Of a DNA stretch of 64,000 nt, positions 35,600 through 46,858 are shown in pieces. A model generated the notes under the pieces. That model searched no databases and was not told where the DNA came from. It worked only from the letters and a program-made list of their open reading frames with translations. The DNA is from Saturnia japonica (lineage: Eukaryota > Arthropoda > Insecta > Lepidoptera > Saturniidae). The DNA lies in contig CM065323.1 in NCBI GenBank assembly GCA_033032175.1, positions 2,418,001-2,482,000 on the forward strand. The letters run 5' to 3'. The number at the start of each line of letters is the position of its first letter. The first letter of the stretch is position 1. Made by a program: the position numbers and the translations under genes.

Positions 35600-36478
35600 T
35601 CTACTAACTGACACGCGCAAGTTCATCTGCGTCATATACGGGTTAGAGAGAGTAGCTCGTAGGCAACGTACTATAGGAGCCGCCCGCCTCCCACATCATT
35701 TTGCATAATAAAAATAAAATTGGTTGCCTGTAAAGTCGGTATACGGGCGAAAGTTTTACGTGACAACGACTTTATGTCTGTCTCTCTCGCTCTTAGGCGG
35801 GCTAACCATGCCCGAGTGGAAGGGACGCGTGCCTCTCACTCGCTCTCATTGTGAGCGCATAACGTGAGCGGAGCGTAACGCAGTTTCTTGAAGTGTCACC
35901 CGGCAAACCAATTTATAAGACGTTGTCACGTCAAAAATGCGCTCGCGGTACTGATCATTATTTTGCTGCCACTTATTTTAAAACTGTGATATCTTATATA
36001 TTCTATATTCATTTAAATCAAATACTTGTGATGAATGACGTATTTAATTTAATAAGGGTTTTAACACCATGTATATAAAAACACCATCGCAAATAATGCA
36101 TTATTTTAGAACAAATTTTAATACCGTAAAAAAGATTTTATTGAGTAAACCTAAAAAATAGGCATATACTATCGCGACCTTTTTTTAGAACTTTTAAAAG
36201 AAAATAATACCATCACAGACGATTGTTGCGTAACTTTAACAATTTACGCAGCGAACGCAATGGAAACTCTCAAAAAAAAAATTTTGCCGTTTTTCCAACA
36301 TTTTTCATTGATCCTCCGCTCCTATTTATTGATCATAGCGTGATGTTATATAGCGTTATAGCCTTTCTCGATAAATGGGTTATCCAACACTAAAACATTT
36401 TTTCCATTCAAACTAGTAGTTCCTGAGATTAGCGTTTGCAACCAAACAAACTCTTCAGCTTTATAATATTAGTATATA
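35600..36478 (+). repeat. R5 repeat, copy 1
   Basis: Shares with 37478-38166 a long series of blocks: 'gccgcccgcctcccacatca', 'aataatgcattattttagaa', 'aaaaaagattttattgag', 'cgcaatggaaactctcaaaa', 'gatcctccgctcctatt' and 'ctttataatattagtata' at the end. It is about 190 bp longer than copy 2 because of the insert at 35720-35911. Unclassified; no coding capacity seen. Confidence 0.75.
35720..35911. mobile_element. Small inverted-repeat element inside R5 copy 1
   Basis: Starts TTGGTTGCC and ends GGCAAACCAA, an imperfect inverted pair, and is absent from R5 copy 2. The interior is GC-rich ('gtcggtatacgggcgaaag', 'gcgcataacgtgagcgg'). The length (about 190 bp) and lack of coding fit a MITE. I could not see a clear target duplication. 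Confidence 0.5.
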
Positions 36479-37074
36479 TTAAAATTAATTGAAAACCTTC
36501 AGTCTACTTAAAGTGAAGCCTTAATTTAATATGTAATTATAAAACTGTACACCGTTTAGCATCAAGAAGAATGGTATCTAAATTCCTTTCAAAACAGCTA
36601 AGTATATTGTTTAAGAGGAAAATATATAAACCGATCACGTAATTTGACATGTTGTTTTATTGTCCTGAACTTTATCCATATGACCACATTTTATTACCTG
36701 AAATAGACTATTGGTATTGTTTTGTCCAGTTTCAGTGTTATTCCTAGGCCTAATGGGGTTTTATTGACAATTTTATTGACAATCATAGATATTTTTATGT
36801 GTTAACCATTTCCCTTCATGGTTATTCCTGTAATAACACTAAATTCTGTCAATATTAAACCGTAACCTTTAGCTTTGATAGCTGGATATTGATTGGCTAT
36901 TGAAAGCAGTGATAAGTATTATCTTTGTAAAATAGAATCATTTTGAAGAAATAATCAAAATAATTTTTCTAGTAAAATATCGGAATAGTAAAAACTAAGT
37001 AATTTTGGATTCTAGTATTATGTATAATATTAGGTTATCAAACAATTAAATGTCTTTCAAAATCAACATCAAAT
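36479..37074. other. No gene seen
   Basis: AT-rich, no signal. Confidence 0.4.
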
Positions 37075-37400
37075 ATTCTTTATTCAATGTGGGACCTAAA
37101 TAGGCCCTTATGAAAGTCAAAATGTTTCCACCGGCTTCGAAAACATCCCTGTCATCGAGATAAGCCGGTAAGTAACTCGACTGAGACAATCAATATTTTC
37201 TATTTTATGATTTTTTAACTATAAAATAAACTGTGAGGGAGTCACTTTCAGATATTGCTATCATTCACGCAATAATTCCAATAATAATTACGTTTTTGAT
37301 AATTATTTCGATAAAAAAACTTGCTTTACATGTTCCGGTAGATTCTCGGAAGATTATTGTAGAACCTAATTCAATAACTAAGGTGTGAAAGCTATTTTAA
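37075..37400 (-). pseudogene. LINE 3' end (CR1-like)
   Basis: Third copy of the family at 13860 and 23825: 'tctttattcaatgtgggacc', 'accggcttcgaaaacatccc', 'tgagggagtcactttcagat', with an NDSNI-stop remnant of the ORF C-terminus on the minus strand. Heavily decayed. Confidence 0.55.
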
Positions 37401-37477
37401 TGGATTGGATGAGATTAATTCCTAGCTTTGCAACTGTTTCTGTACTTTATTTAATAATTTTCAAAACTATTTTATAC

Positions 37478-38166
37478 TAGCTGACCCGCGCAACGTCATC
37501 TGCATCACATAAGAGAGAGAGAGGTTTAGAGACAGTGAGACGTAAGCAGAGACAAATAAAAATTGTCGTAGGCACTTAGAATACAATTTATAGGCGCCGC
37601 CCGCCTGCCACATCATTCCGGCTAAATTACACGCGCGTTACTTGATAATTATTTTGCTGCGGTGATATTATAAAACTGTGATATCTCAAAAGATATTCAT
37701 TGAAATGAAATACTTGCGATGAATAATGTATTTATTTCGATAAGTATTAAAATATCATGTTTATTAAAACACCTTCGCAAATAATGCATTATTTTAGAAC
37801 AAATCTTATTACCATCAAAAAAGATATATTGCGTCAACCTTAAAAGATAGATATATGCTATCGCGGACTTTTTTTTAGAACTTTTGAAAGGAAATAATTT
37901 TATCATACATTATTGTTACGAAACTTTTTAACCATTTTTGAAGCGTACACAATGGAAACTTTCAAAAGGAACAAATTGTCCCCGTTTTTGCAACGTTTTT
38001 CATTGATGCTCCGCTCCTATTGGTCGTAGCGTGATTTTATATAGCCTTATAGCCTTTCTCGATAAACGGGCTATCCAACAACAAAATATTTTTTCCATTC
38101 CAACCAGCTGTTCTTGAGATAAGCGTGTTCAACCAAACAAACTCTTTAGCTTTATAATATTAGTAT
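37478..38166 (+). repeat. R5 repeat, copy 2
   Basis: Begins 'actagctgacccgcgcaac' and ends 'ctttataatattagtatag'. It aligns in order with copy 1 without the 190-bp insert. Both copies are in the same orientation, about 1.9 kb apart. Confidence 0.75.
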
Positions 38167-38399
38167 AGTAATTTTGGTCTAAAATAATTTAAGCAGTCTT
38201 TCTGTAGCTTGCTGTATTATTTTTTTAAGTTTATATTTATTCAACATACTTCGTCCTACAGTTTCGTTAACATAATCTACGAGTTTAGATAAACTTAAGA
38301 ATGTCTTTTACGAGCCACGTAATTTACGTCAAGTACACGAATTAAGAACAACAAAAGTTTTATCATTTTCGACGATTCCTTTTTTAACTCTATTAATTT

Positions 38400-38535
38400 T
38401 GCATTTGGTAACAATCTCATCTGATGGGTAAGTGATGTCTGTCGTAGCTTAACTAACCTTCGAATGCAGCTGCCGGAAAAAATCTAAAGATTCTTGGCAA
38501 CAGATCTCAAATTGAGAGTGGTAACTCAATTCTCT
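38400..38535 (-). repeat. S1 SINE, partial
   Basis: Reverse complement reads 'gccaagaatctttagatttt', 'tccggcagctgcattcgaag' and 'catcagatgagattgttacc', the 3' half of S1. Confidence 0.55.
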
Positions 38536-38549
38536 TTTTAAGTGCTCAA

Positions 38550-38890
38550 CTCTTGTCAGTGGAGCAATTGCTACTATTCTCTATCATCTGCCATTCTTTT
38601 GAGCTCTTTATATGACACGAATCCCACTACATACTTGACTCGTTAGAAAAAGCTTCTTACTTCCTAAAACACTTGTCGTGCAGTATCAAGTATCCATTCA
38701 TCTTTCCTCTCCTGTTATCTGTTTCCTAACAACTGTCTTTTCTCGTCAACCATTTTAACTCTTCCTCATTTGTAATACTCTGTCCATTTTTTTTTGATCT
38801 TCTTCCAACAGCATATTTCAAACGCAACCAACTTTTCACTGTTTCTTTGATTCATCGTCCATGTTTCACAGCCATTACATGCTATGCTCC
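38550..38890 (-). pseudogene. LINE reverse-transcriptase relic
   Basis: Minus-strand translation from about 38885 gives CETWTMNQRNSEKLVAFEIC followed by CWKKIKK. This matches the '(G)CExWT....E.L.AFE...W' motif near the end of RTE/jockey-type LINE reverse transcriptases. After that the frame is full of stops and shifts. It is an old, short fragment. Confidence 0.65.
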
Positions 38891-39050
38891 AGATGTAGAA
38901 ATGGTAGCTAGCCAGGCGGAAATTAGAAAAGGCCCCACCATCATGCTATTTTTTCATTGCGATATTTTCCTTCGCCGATAACTCAGGCATTTCAGGGTTT
39001 CGATGCCATATCGATGACGTATTGTCCGTACAGCATCTACAGATAGTCAT
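38891..39050 (-). repeat. S1 SINE, partial
   Basis: Reverse complement contains 'tgcctgagttatcggcgaag', 'gaaaatatcgcaatgaaa' and 'gcctggctagctaccatttc', the central S1 body. Confidence 0.6.
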
Positions 39051-39224
39051 CATTTATCAATTTTCAGTTTTATCGTATTGCGGCGTTTAACCAGAGATAT
39101 GATAAGTAACCCTAAGTAACTTTTCCATCGCTGGGAAAAGGCTTGTCTCTGTTACTAAAGGTGGTAATAATACCGAGGAGAGGCATAATCATAGAGTACT
39201 TAAGAGAGGTTGGGCACAGATAAA

Positions 39225-39375
39225 TTTGTTTTAAGATTTCTCTATACTTGGGGAATCCCCCACCGTACAGAAAATCGCAGCCAAATATACTTGTGTTGTG
39301 TTCCCGCGGTGAGTAGGGTTTGCAGACCTCCTTGAGGTAGGGAGATTGAAGGTCGACATCGCTATTGTGATACCT
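39225..39375 (-). repeat. R2 repeat
   Basis: 'aaaatcgcagccaaatatac', 'gtgttgtgttcccgcggtg' and 'gaggtagggagattgaagg' give the reversed R2 order. Confidence 0.65.
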
Positions 39376-40619
39376 ATGGTATGTTGAAATCTTTGAAGCA
39401 TAAAAAAATTCTGTAACGTTTTGGTTTCTTTTAAGGTAAAGAAGTATACTTACATTTATGTATTAGGTATATTTATCTAAATCTCTGTACTTTATGGTTG
39501 TTCTTGATAGCACTATTGCCACTCCCACCTATTTCATGGTTATTGTGATGTTGGTGCTGCGTTAGCTTATCCACTTAGGAACTATTTACTATTCTGGATT
39601 TGGAGTGCTATAATTTTGATAATTAATTCCTAACAGAAATAAACATTAACAAAACTATATACATTAATACAATCGTCGAGATGAAACACCATATTAAGGG
39701 TTGAAACGAACAAATATCCCGGGAGTAATAAGGGCTGTGTACGTTTCAAGGACAATACGATATTAACAATATTGATCCGTTGTAATTGTGTAAAGGGATT
39801 AAGTATTAGAAACAATAAATCTTGATTCTTGGTACATTAGTGTTGTGGAAACTGGAGGTATTATAATATTGAATAAATTTTGAAACTTTGTTTTGTATCA
39901 TTGTACAATTATTACATACTAGCTGTGCCCGTGGCTGCGCCCGCGTGGACCACAGATTGCCGTCGATTTGGCACATATACAAATCGTACGAATTGATTGA
40001 CGAATTCTTACGTGGGAACGTGGGGAGACTGACTTACAATTAATACATATCTTACACCACTACACCATCCTCTTGCCCAATGATAAGTGATTTCATTCGG
40101 TAACACAAGGAAAGTCACTATACGTCGCCAACTTTGGAGAGCTTGTTCATTCTCGTACTCAGTCTCCAAAGTTGAGTTATGACAAATTTTATGTAGACTG
40201 TTTGCATAAATAATTGTCCTTGTTTTGATACATGAAGAAGGTACTTGGAAAAAAAATGATTCATTTTATTTTGACATATAAATTTAAAGAACATCAAAAA
40301 TTTTGTGTAGTTACTCAAGCATAAATTCTCTCAGTTGAAATAAAAGAAGAAAGCAATAAAATATTTTATCAATCAATGCTGGTGTAAGGTAGTTCAAATA
40401 TAATTAACTGAAAGGCACGGTGCTTTAAATTTATTGGGGTTGAACGGAACAAATATCTCGTCAGTCAACGCAGTTTACGGTTCATTTGTCCATTTTATTG
40501 CCAAACCACAAAAAATGTTCGACAAACTTTTTTAGAATAAAAAAAATTCTGGCACCCCACCTGATGTACGTTATGGATGTACCCCTATTCTGATGATAAC
40601 CATTCATTTAAGAGAAAGA
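39376..40619. other. No gene recognised
   Basis: AT-rich. 39918-39965 ('actagctgtgcccgtggctg') is the start of a dispersed repeat also glimpsed at 26678. A perfect 12-bp inverted repeat lies at 40129-40174 (listed separately). Confidence 0.4.
40129..40174. repeat. 12-bp inverted repeat
   Basis: caactttggaga (40129-40140) and tctccaaagttg (40163-40174) pair perfectly around a 22-nt loop. No T-run or gene context indicates a function. Confidence 0.6.
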
Positions 40620-40880
40620 TGTCTACAGCAGGACATATGTCACAATAAACGATCCTGCGCTACACGCAACCAACGGGCTCTTGCAATCTTCACCAGGTAG
40701 GTCGTTGGTCCATCTTATGGTGTTTGTCCACGCTTCGTCTTCCGGTACGCGATCGCCACTCTAGAACTCTTTGGCCCATAGGCCACCCGATCTTTAAGCA
40801 ATGTATAATACTTTGCCCACTCAATCATGAGGTTCTTTTTTCTAAAGCACAGACAGATTTTACCATATTTTGAAGAAACA
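40620..40880 (-). pseudogene. LINE ORF tail (RTE-like)
   Basis: Minus-strand translation across 40820-40640 gives VAIAYRKTKRGQTP, a stop, then DGPTTYLVKIARARWLRVAQ and DRLL. The 'W.DDLVK.A...W...AQDR..W' pattern is the familiar C-terminus of RTE-type endonuclease/reverse-transcriptase proteins in insects. In-frame stops show decay. Confidence 0.65.
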
Positions 40881-41652
40881 TGCTATTGACGACAACCAAA
40901 ATGTCAAAGGCTTCCAAAGATATCAATTTTTATTATCACATTCTCTTAGAACACTTCAGTTATTTACTTTTACATTTGCGTCGTTGCCTGAATTACTTAA
41001 CGTGTGTCCTTTTTTCCGGTCGTGGCTTGTTCGTTTTTTCCTCCATCGACCGCCATTGTTGATAGTCCCCTTACGTTACGGCGGAAGTGCATCAAAATAC
41101 AAACTTGAAGCAGATATTTTAGAAATATAAAAAGTTAAACATGGGAAATATTTCGATATTGTAAAAATTATGATTTATTAATTATAACCACCTCTCCCTC
41201 CCCTCTAGCGAAAGCTCAAGGCTATACCTTGCCCACCAGGTTAACCACTTTTTGACTGCTGCTTTAGAACGTAACTGTTCCAAATTACTTAAAAGTTAAC
41301 TTTAAAATGAGTTTAAAAATAAATATTTTAATTTTAATTACATTAAGAATATGACTTCTTACAAACATTATAATACCGTAAATGTAACAGGTTTTCCAAA
41401 AAAATGATAATTGTTAATCGTATTAAATTTAGTTACATTCTATAGTAACTAGTGATGGGATCGAATGTATTCACTGTAATAATTTTATACATGATATATT
41501 AATCAGTATCGGTAAATCGAATTCACTCAAATATCAATAAAATATTATAAATTAAACAGAATATTTTTCAAAATAAATCAATGGCTATATTAAGGGGTTT
41601 GTATACGAAAATTAAAACAACCAGATGAATATTTATCCATATTTGTTTATTA
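40881..41652. other. No gene recognised
   Basis: Overlapping 60- and 86-codon plus-strand frames at 40870-41130 lie in AT-rich DNA with no motif. Otherwise nothing. Confidence 0.4.
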
Positions 41653-41784
41653 TTAGTCGTCTTCCGACATGGAACTTTCGTCTGAAGACTCGCAATCTTC
41701 ACCTAAATTTATTGTAATTGGTTCTTGCTCTATAATGGTGTCGAAGGCCACATATCTTTCCCAATCCGATAATATTAGTCGTTA
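41653..41784 (-). other. Short acidic open frame, unrecognised
   Basis: About 43 codons open on the minus strand, with no start codon. It includes SDWERYVAFDTIIEQEPI and ends LGEDCESSDESSMSEDD before TAA. The composition (acidic, Ser/Asp/Glu-rich end) is unlike random AT-rich DNA and resembles the C-terminus of a real protein. It could be the last exon of a host gene on the minus strand or the end of a decayed transposase. I do not recognise it. No matching upstream exon was identified. Confidence 0.3.
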
Positions 41785-41879
41785 ATATAATTGATAATAA
41801 AATCGACAATCGATACTAATTAAAGTGTCAATAATGGCATTGTCACGTTGTTGCAATCACTATTTCCATCTTTCAATAA

Positions 41880-42050
41880 CTGTCAGGAGTTTTTAGCGGG
41901 ATCTTGAAGTGACATGTTATGGTTTTTATTTTCAGTTCATTAGGATACTGAATCGTCATAACAAATGACACTATAATTCACTCGATAATGGCAGTAATGG
42001 TCTTCATTAAAGAGGACTGGTTGCCAAGTTAGGAAGAAGAAGAAGAATAA
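41880..42050 (+). repeat. R4 repeat
   Basis: 'agcgggatcttgaagtgaca', 'tgttatggtttttattttca', 'cactcgataatggcagtaat' and 'ggttgccaagttaggaagaa', followed by a short (gaa) run. The reverse of 46859-47205. Confidence 0.7.
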
Positions 42051-42193
42051 CTGTCAAAAAGTGGTTAACCTGGTGGAAAAAGTATAGGTCCTGTGAAGCC
42101 CTTGAGTCTGGCAGCCGCTCGCGCGATACAAGGAACCTTTTTTTTACGCTAGACAGTGTAGAAATACTATTCAGATCACTAAATATACATACA

Positions 42194-42480
42194 CATATTC
42201 CCTCCCTTCCTCCCAGGAGGTGGGAAAATATATATATGTATATGTTAGTTTAGCTCGAATTTTACGGATAGGGAATTAGTCAGATCGCGACTTCTTTGCA
42301 ATCGCGGCAACACCCCAAGCCGAGGTCCGGCCACTTTGGCATCCTTGCGCGCTTGTTGCCCACGCTTTTGCGGCTGAGTGCCTTAAGCGCTATCCCCCAA
42401 GCCCGGTAAAACTGTAAAAGCCATCAGCAGTTCTCTGTCAATGTCTGATTTGCACCAACTGCTTGCATCGACCTTCAGTC
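42194..42480 (+). repeat. E1 repeat, copy a
   Basis: A hairpin-forming block (42194-42230, 'catattccctcccttcctcc' pairing with 'ggaggtgggaaaatatat') is followed by 'ggatagggaattagtcagat', 'gcggcaacaccccaagccga', 'ggtccggccactttgg' and 'ggctgagtgccttaagcgct'. Two other copies are at 45831-46063 and 54611-54765. GC-rich and non-coding; class unknown. Confidence 0.7.
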
Positions 42481-42540
42481 TTTGAACGAGTCTTATGTGG
42501 TAACAGGAAATCGTTTTTTCCTAGATTTTGACCAATTTAT

Positions 42541-42915
42541 ACATACATACATACATAAATCATGCATATTTTCCAGAATACCTCTTTCGCTTCTTCAACA
42601 TTCGTTAATCTTTTCATGCATGCTCGTCGGTTTAGAGTACTCTTACCCAAACTTTCTTCAGAACATCCCGGATTTAATCTATGAACGTTCGTCTAAGCCT
42701 TCCTCTTTCAACGATTCCTTTGACACTCGCATAATAAATTTGTTTAGTCATTCTTATTTCATTCATCCTCTCAATATGCCGAAACCATCTAAGCATCCTT
42801 TTCTCATTCCGTATGACTATATCTTCTTTCACACCACAAAGCTCTCTTATCACACTATTTCTTATCCTGTCACTCAATTCCACTCCTAACATACCTCTTA
42901 GCGCTCTCATTTCTC
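42541..42915 (-). pseudogene. LINE ORF tail with (TATG)n end
   Basis: The minus-strand frame 42910-42674 includes RIRNSVIRELCGVKEDIVIR, NEKRMLRWFRHIERMNEIRM and VERGRLRRTFID. 'EKRMLRWFGHVERM' plus 'GRGRPRR' is a recurrent C-terminal signature of RTE/CR1-type insect LINE proteins. Beyond it the element ends in a short catacata run near 42541. A 135-codon frame on the plus strand is its shadow. Confidence 0.72.
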
Positions 42916-44886
42916 ATTTCATTTCATGATTTTATTAACGATGTTTTTATTTATGACTGTTGGATTTGAGGGCACGTCGATTGTCGAAATATTTGGACTT
43001 GCTACCTCTGAGCCAATATCGTATCCAGCAGAAAAAAATTGTATCTTTTTAACCTATATTAAAAAAGGAGAAGGTTCACAATTCGAATGTATATGTTTTT
43101 ACCCGACTACGAAAAAGAAGGTATATGTTTTTCGAGTGCATGTATATATGTATTATAGGGGAACTCAAATGCAAGTCTCTTGTCGTTCTTTTGACTATAC
43201 TGTTAGCCTTAGGGGCTCTAGAGCCTCTGACGGCTTTTACAGCTTCACCGGACTTGACACCCTTGTCATTCCATCCGCATCACCTTTTATCCTCGCTTCT
43301 ATGTTTTGCCAGCGCCTATGATTGGTCGACGGCTGCGATTGATTGAAGACTAACTCACAAACAAACAATTGCACAACTAATATATTGATATACATAATTT
43401 CTAATATATTATTTTAACCTTACAATGATTGACAATGATTGGTTGACGACTATGATTGGTCGACGACTAATGTTATCAATTGAACATCTTATATATTTTT
43501 ATAATGTACGTATTATTTAATAATTGTTAACATGTTTACTTGCAAATTATCGAATATTCACATAAATAATTATTAACCTTACAGTATGTATGTTTATTTC
43601 TTTAGCACGCGCTCTAACCTAAACGCCATTTTTTCGCGTACTAGGTTTCGTAGATTCTTCTAGAACGTCTGGGAATAAAATAAAAATCAAAAATAGAAAA
43701 AGAAAAATAGTCGTTTTTGTTGCTGTCGGGTTCTTTGTTTCCTTTTTAATAATAATATAGTTTGTTTTGTGGAGTCTCATGCATACCTTTTTTGTTTATG
43801 GACCGATTTAGATGGTTCTTTTTTGTTGGAAATCATGGTCCTTTTGGTATTGTTCTTTAGACTTCTAAGATATAAACGGTTTTCCTTTTTGTAAAAAAAG
43901 TCTTGTTTATAAGAAAATTATTAAAATTCTTCGTTAGATTTTTTTACACAAAGTACAATAATTACCTGCCACACATCGGGCAATATTTCGTAATAGCTGA
44001 ATTTATTATTAATTACAATTTAAGGTTGTGATACACATATTATTCATTATAAATAAAAAATAATACAAAACCTAATGACTCCTGGAATAATCTTATGGTC
44101 AAATATGAACTCTACCCTTGAAATAACGTCTATTCGATTTAAAATTAACAAAGCCTTTATCTAACCAGATCGAATAAAAGTTATTTAAGATATTCAAATG
44201 ATTTTATAACCAAAAATAGTTTTAATAAAAGTAACTTAATTTGTAAACGAAATTTACGTTTGTAAGTAAATTTAATTATTTTCAAAGATGAACTCTCTTA
44301 AGAAGCAAAGTGTTAAGATTTTTGAATTCCATGATAACATTCTAACTTTTAGTTAGTCTTTACTTTAATTTAAAGTTATAGTGGACGTTACTTTTAGAAA
44401 TAATTAATTATAAATTAATAATATAAAGATATAAGTTTATATATAAAATTAATAATTAATTAAAAAGTTACTGATTACGATGTAGTAAAAAGGACGACTT
44501 TCAGGTAATGTTCTGAGTTATCGATTCATTTTGCTTTAGGGTGTCTACGTTTACCAAGACATGGTGTTGACTTAAAACTCATCTACTCCAATAGTAGTTA
44601 GTTCTTTGACAAACGAAATATGTCCACTGCCATTTTTGCTTGCTTTGTTTCTCTAGTATATCATCTTATTACTAATTACCGCTTTGTGGGAAGCAATTGA
44701 ATGCTCAAAACTTAAGATTGGATACATAAGCGAGATTTTGAGAGGTATAGGCCCAGCAAAGGCCTCATACTGAATGATGATTCACAGGCAATACCATGAT
44801 TTATATTAATAAAACTTATTAAATAAATTCATTACATTCTTATAGGATAATGAACATTTTGATAGTACATTTTCTAATAATCGCCT
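42916..44886. other. No gene recognised
   Basis: A 131-codon plus frame (42926-43321) overlaps another in a different phase and shows no domain. 43235-43255 'ttttacagcttcaccggact' recurs near 26805, so repeats contribute. 43320-43480 holds two similar 'gattggtcgacg.ct' segments. The rest is AT-rich. Confidence 0.4.
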
Positions 44887-45060
44887 TGCCAGCTGCCATC
44901 TTCACGTTGAAAATCTATCGCCCAACGTCTATAAATATTTCTCGCAGCTGCATTTGATTTGCTTAGCGTGTTACCATAATTTTAGGCCACGTAGTCACTT
45001 AGAGTCAGGTGAAATTGTAGTGAAACGCTACACCTATATGGTCTTACTGTAAAAAATCTA
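44887..45060 (+). repeat. S1 SINE, head-less fragment
   Basis: 'ccagctgccatcttcacgtt', 'gaaaatctatcgcccaacg', 'cgcagctgcatttg' and 'gagtcaggtgaaattgtag', then 'aaacgctacacctat', match the 3' two thirds of S1. Confidence 0.6.
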
Positions 45061-45333
45061 TCAAAATTGAAACACCGATTAAAGTAATGTTTTAATTATC
45101 TAATCTATATTGTTAGAAGAAAACAGAGCTAAAGAAAAGTATTGCTTATACAATATAAAAAGTTTTATAAATAAATTCAACAAAATATACACAATAGATG
45201 ATGCTTAGTATGCTTTGTGTGCCTCTGTCCTAACAAACCCCGAGAAACGTCGTCTAGCGCTATAAATGTGAAAATCTACTACTGAAATGGATCTACATAG
45301 CTTTGTTAGCATTTTCATACTATATTATAATAT

Positions 45334-45698
45334 TGTTACACCCGTGGGTATTAAAAATGCCGATGATTGACGTGAAGTTTTATTCGAATTCCACACAGTT
45401 ACAAATTTCACGAACTCACAACACTATTTATTTCACTGTGGTTTCGCTTACTTTTATCGCTCGTTGTTATCGCTTTTTAATTCAAAACGAAACTGTCTCG
45501 GCACCGGGCCTGATTCGCTTAAATACCTACACAAAGCGATCGCAGAAAATCGTGAATCATCGCAAACTTTCTTGATGTTTAGTTTCTATGCCTACTCGAT
45601 GACGTAATCGAGGCGATAAGCCCTATACATGTGTGTGTAAACTGCGATGTTTACACAAACATTCCATCTTTTTAATCGGGTTGTAACAGGTCGTAACA
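45334..45698 (-). mobile_element. Solo LTR with 4-bp target duplication
   Basis: 365 bp, starting TGTTAC and ending GTAACA, flanked on both sides by ATAT. Read on the minus strand it has TATTTAAG (45518-45525) as a TATA-like signal, a CAGTTT-type initiator about 25 bp on, and AATAAA before the 3' end. It matches 56457-56785 in opposite orientation. Terminal TG..CA, short inverted ends and a 4-bp duplication fit a Gypsy-type LTR retrotransposon reduced to one LTR by recombination. The family is inference. A 90-codon plus frame across it is incidental. Confidence 0.78.
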
Positions 45699-45774
45699 AT
45701 ATGAAATATCAAAATATTATGGAGGATATATTATGTATATGGCAATTGTTATATAATAATATAATATCGAACCA

Positions 45775-46290
45775 ATGACGGCCCAGTGATAGTGTAAACG
45801 GATACTACGTCAATCGTCGCGAGTTCGAATGGATAGGGAATTAGTCAGATCGCGACGTCTTGGTAATCGCAGCAACAGCCCAAGCCGAGGTCCGGCCACT
45901 TTGCACCCTTGCGCGCATGTTGCCCACGCTTTCGCGGCTGAGTGCCTTAAGCGCTCGCCCCGAAGCTCAGTAAAGCTGTAAAGGCCATCAGCGGCTCTGT
46001 TCTTGGATAGGGCCCCTCAGGCTAACAGTAAGACAGTAAGGTCAAATGGAAAAAAAAATATTACCTGTAATGAGTCTGAGCTTTCGGTGAAAGGAAAATA
46101 TCGTGAAAGCATGATGGTAAGGCATTTTGTATTGCCCGTCTGGCTGGTTACTACAACTTAACTTGAAAATCTGTCGCCAAGCACCTATAGATTTGTTCCG
46201 GCAGCTACACTTAACCGCCAGTCCACCTCACTGGGCTTAGCATGTTCTTAACTTTTAGAGATTGTGACCAAGCACTAAAACCTAAAAAAA
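45775..46290 (+). repeat. S1 SINE, interrupted by E1
   Basis: The head (45775-45830) carries 'gcccagtgatagtgtaaac' and the B box 'gagttcgaat'. The sequence then jumps to E1 and resumes at 46064 with 'ctgtaatgagtctgagcttt', 'catgatggtaaggcatttt', 'gtcgccaagcacct' and 'attgtgaccaagcactaaa', ending in an A-run. Without the 233-bp insert the SINE aligns with 24563-24846. Confidence 0.72.
45831..46063 (+). repeat. E1 repeat, copy b, inside a SINE
   Basis: Starts 'ggatagggaattagtcagat' directly after the SINE B box and continues through 'aagccgaggtccggccactt', 'ggctgagtgccttaagcgct' and 'gccatcagcggctctg' to an A-run ending 'atatta'. It lacks the hairpin block of copies a and c. No target duplication is evident. 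Confidence 0.7.
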
Positions 46291-46858
46291 CGAGTCTGAT
46301 AATATGTTACATTGTACTTACATGACGATCTATGATATTGTGTAAATCATAGATGTATTTAAATCTTTGATGTACATTGATACGTTTGTGTAGGTATTAT
46401 AAATATATTTTAATCAGTTTTACCAGATGGCTTTTCGATTTTTTTCTAAAACCAAGAGATTTCAAAGTAAGCTGTGTGAATTCCTCAAGTTGGCGATATT
46501 TTTTAGATGTTAATAAAGCCTTGTACTGGAGAAGATACGTCACTTAAAATATATGTAGGCCCCCCCACACGGACGACCCTTTTTAGGGAAATATGTGTTT
46601 ATTTATGTGTTGTCATATTTTTATAATCGAAAAAAAATAGTTTAAACACTAAAACTCACCTCAGAAAAAGAAATGCTCTGAAAAATACGAAACAAGAAAA
46701 TATCCTTGTCGGAAATTCTTATCAACATTTATTCAATTATTTTTCAACAGAAAAATGAATGAATTGTTAAATTTCAATTTAACACAAAGATATAGTCATG
46801 TTCAAAAGATAGGCGTGGTTGCATGCACAGAACATTATTATTCCTAGCGGAGAGTTGC
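46291..46858. other. No gene seen
   Basis: AT-rich, with a short C-run near 46561. No supported feature. Confidence 0.4.

Noticed and set aside
42482..42889. A 135-codon plus-strand frame
   Set aside because: Lies opposite the LINE tail, whose minus-strand translation has a recognisable motif.
42926..43321. A 131-codon plus-strand frame with some hydrophobic stretches
   Set aside because: Overlaps a second frame in another phase and includes a dispersed repeat segment; no domain recognised.
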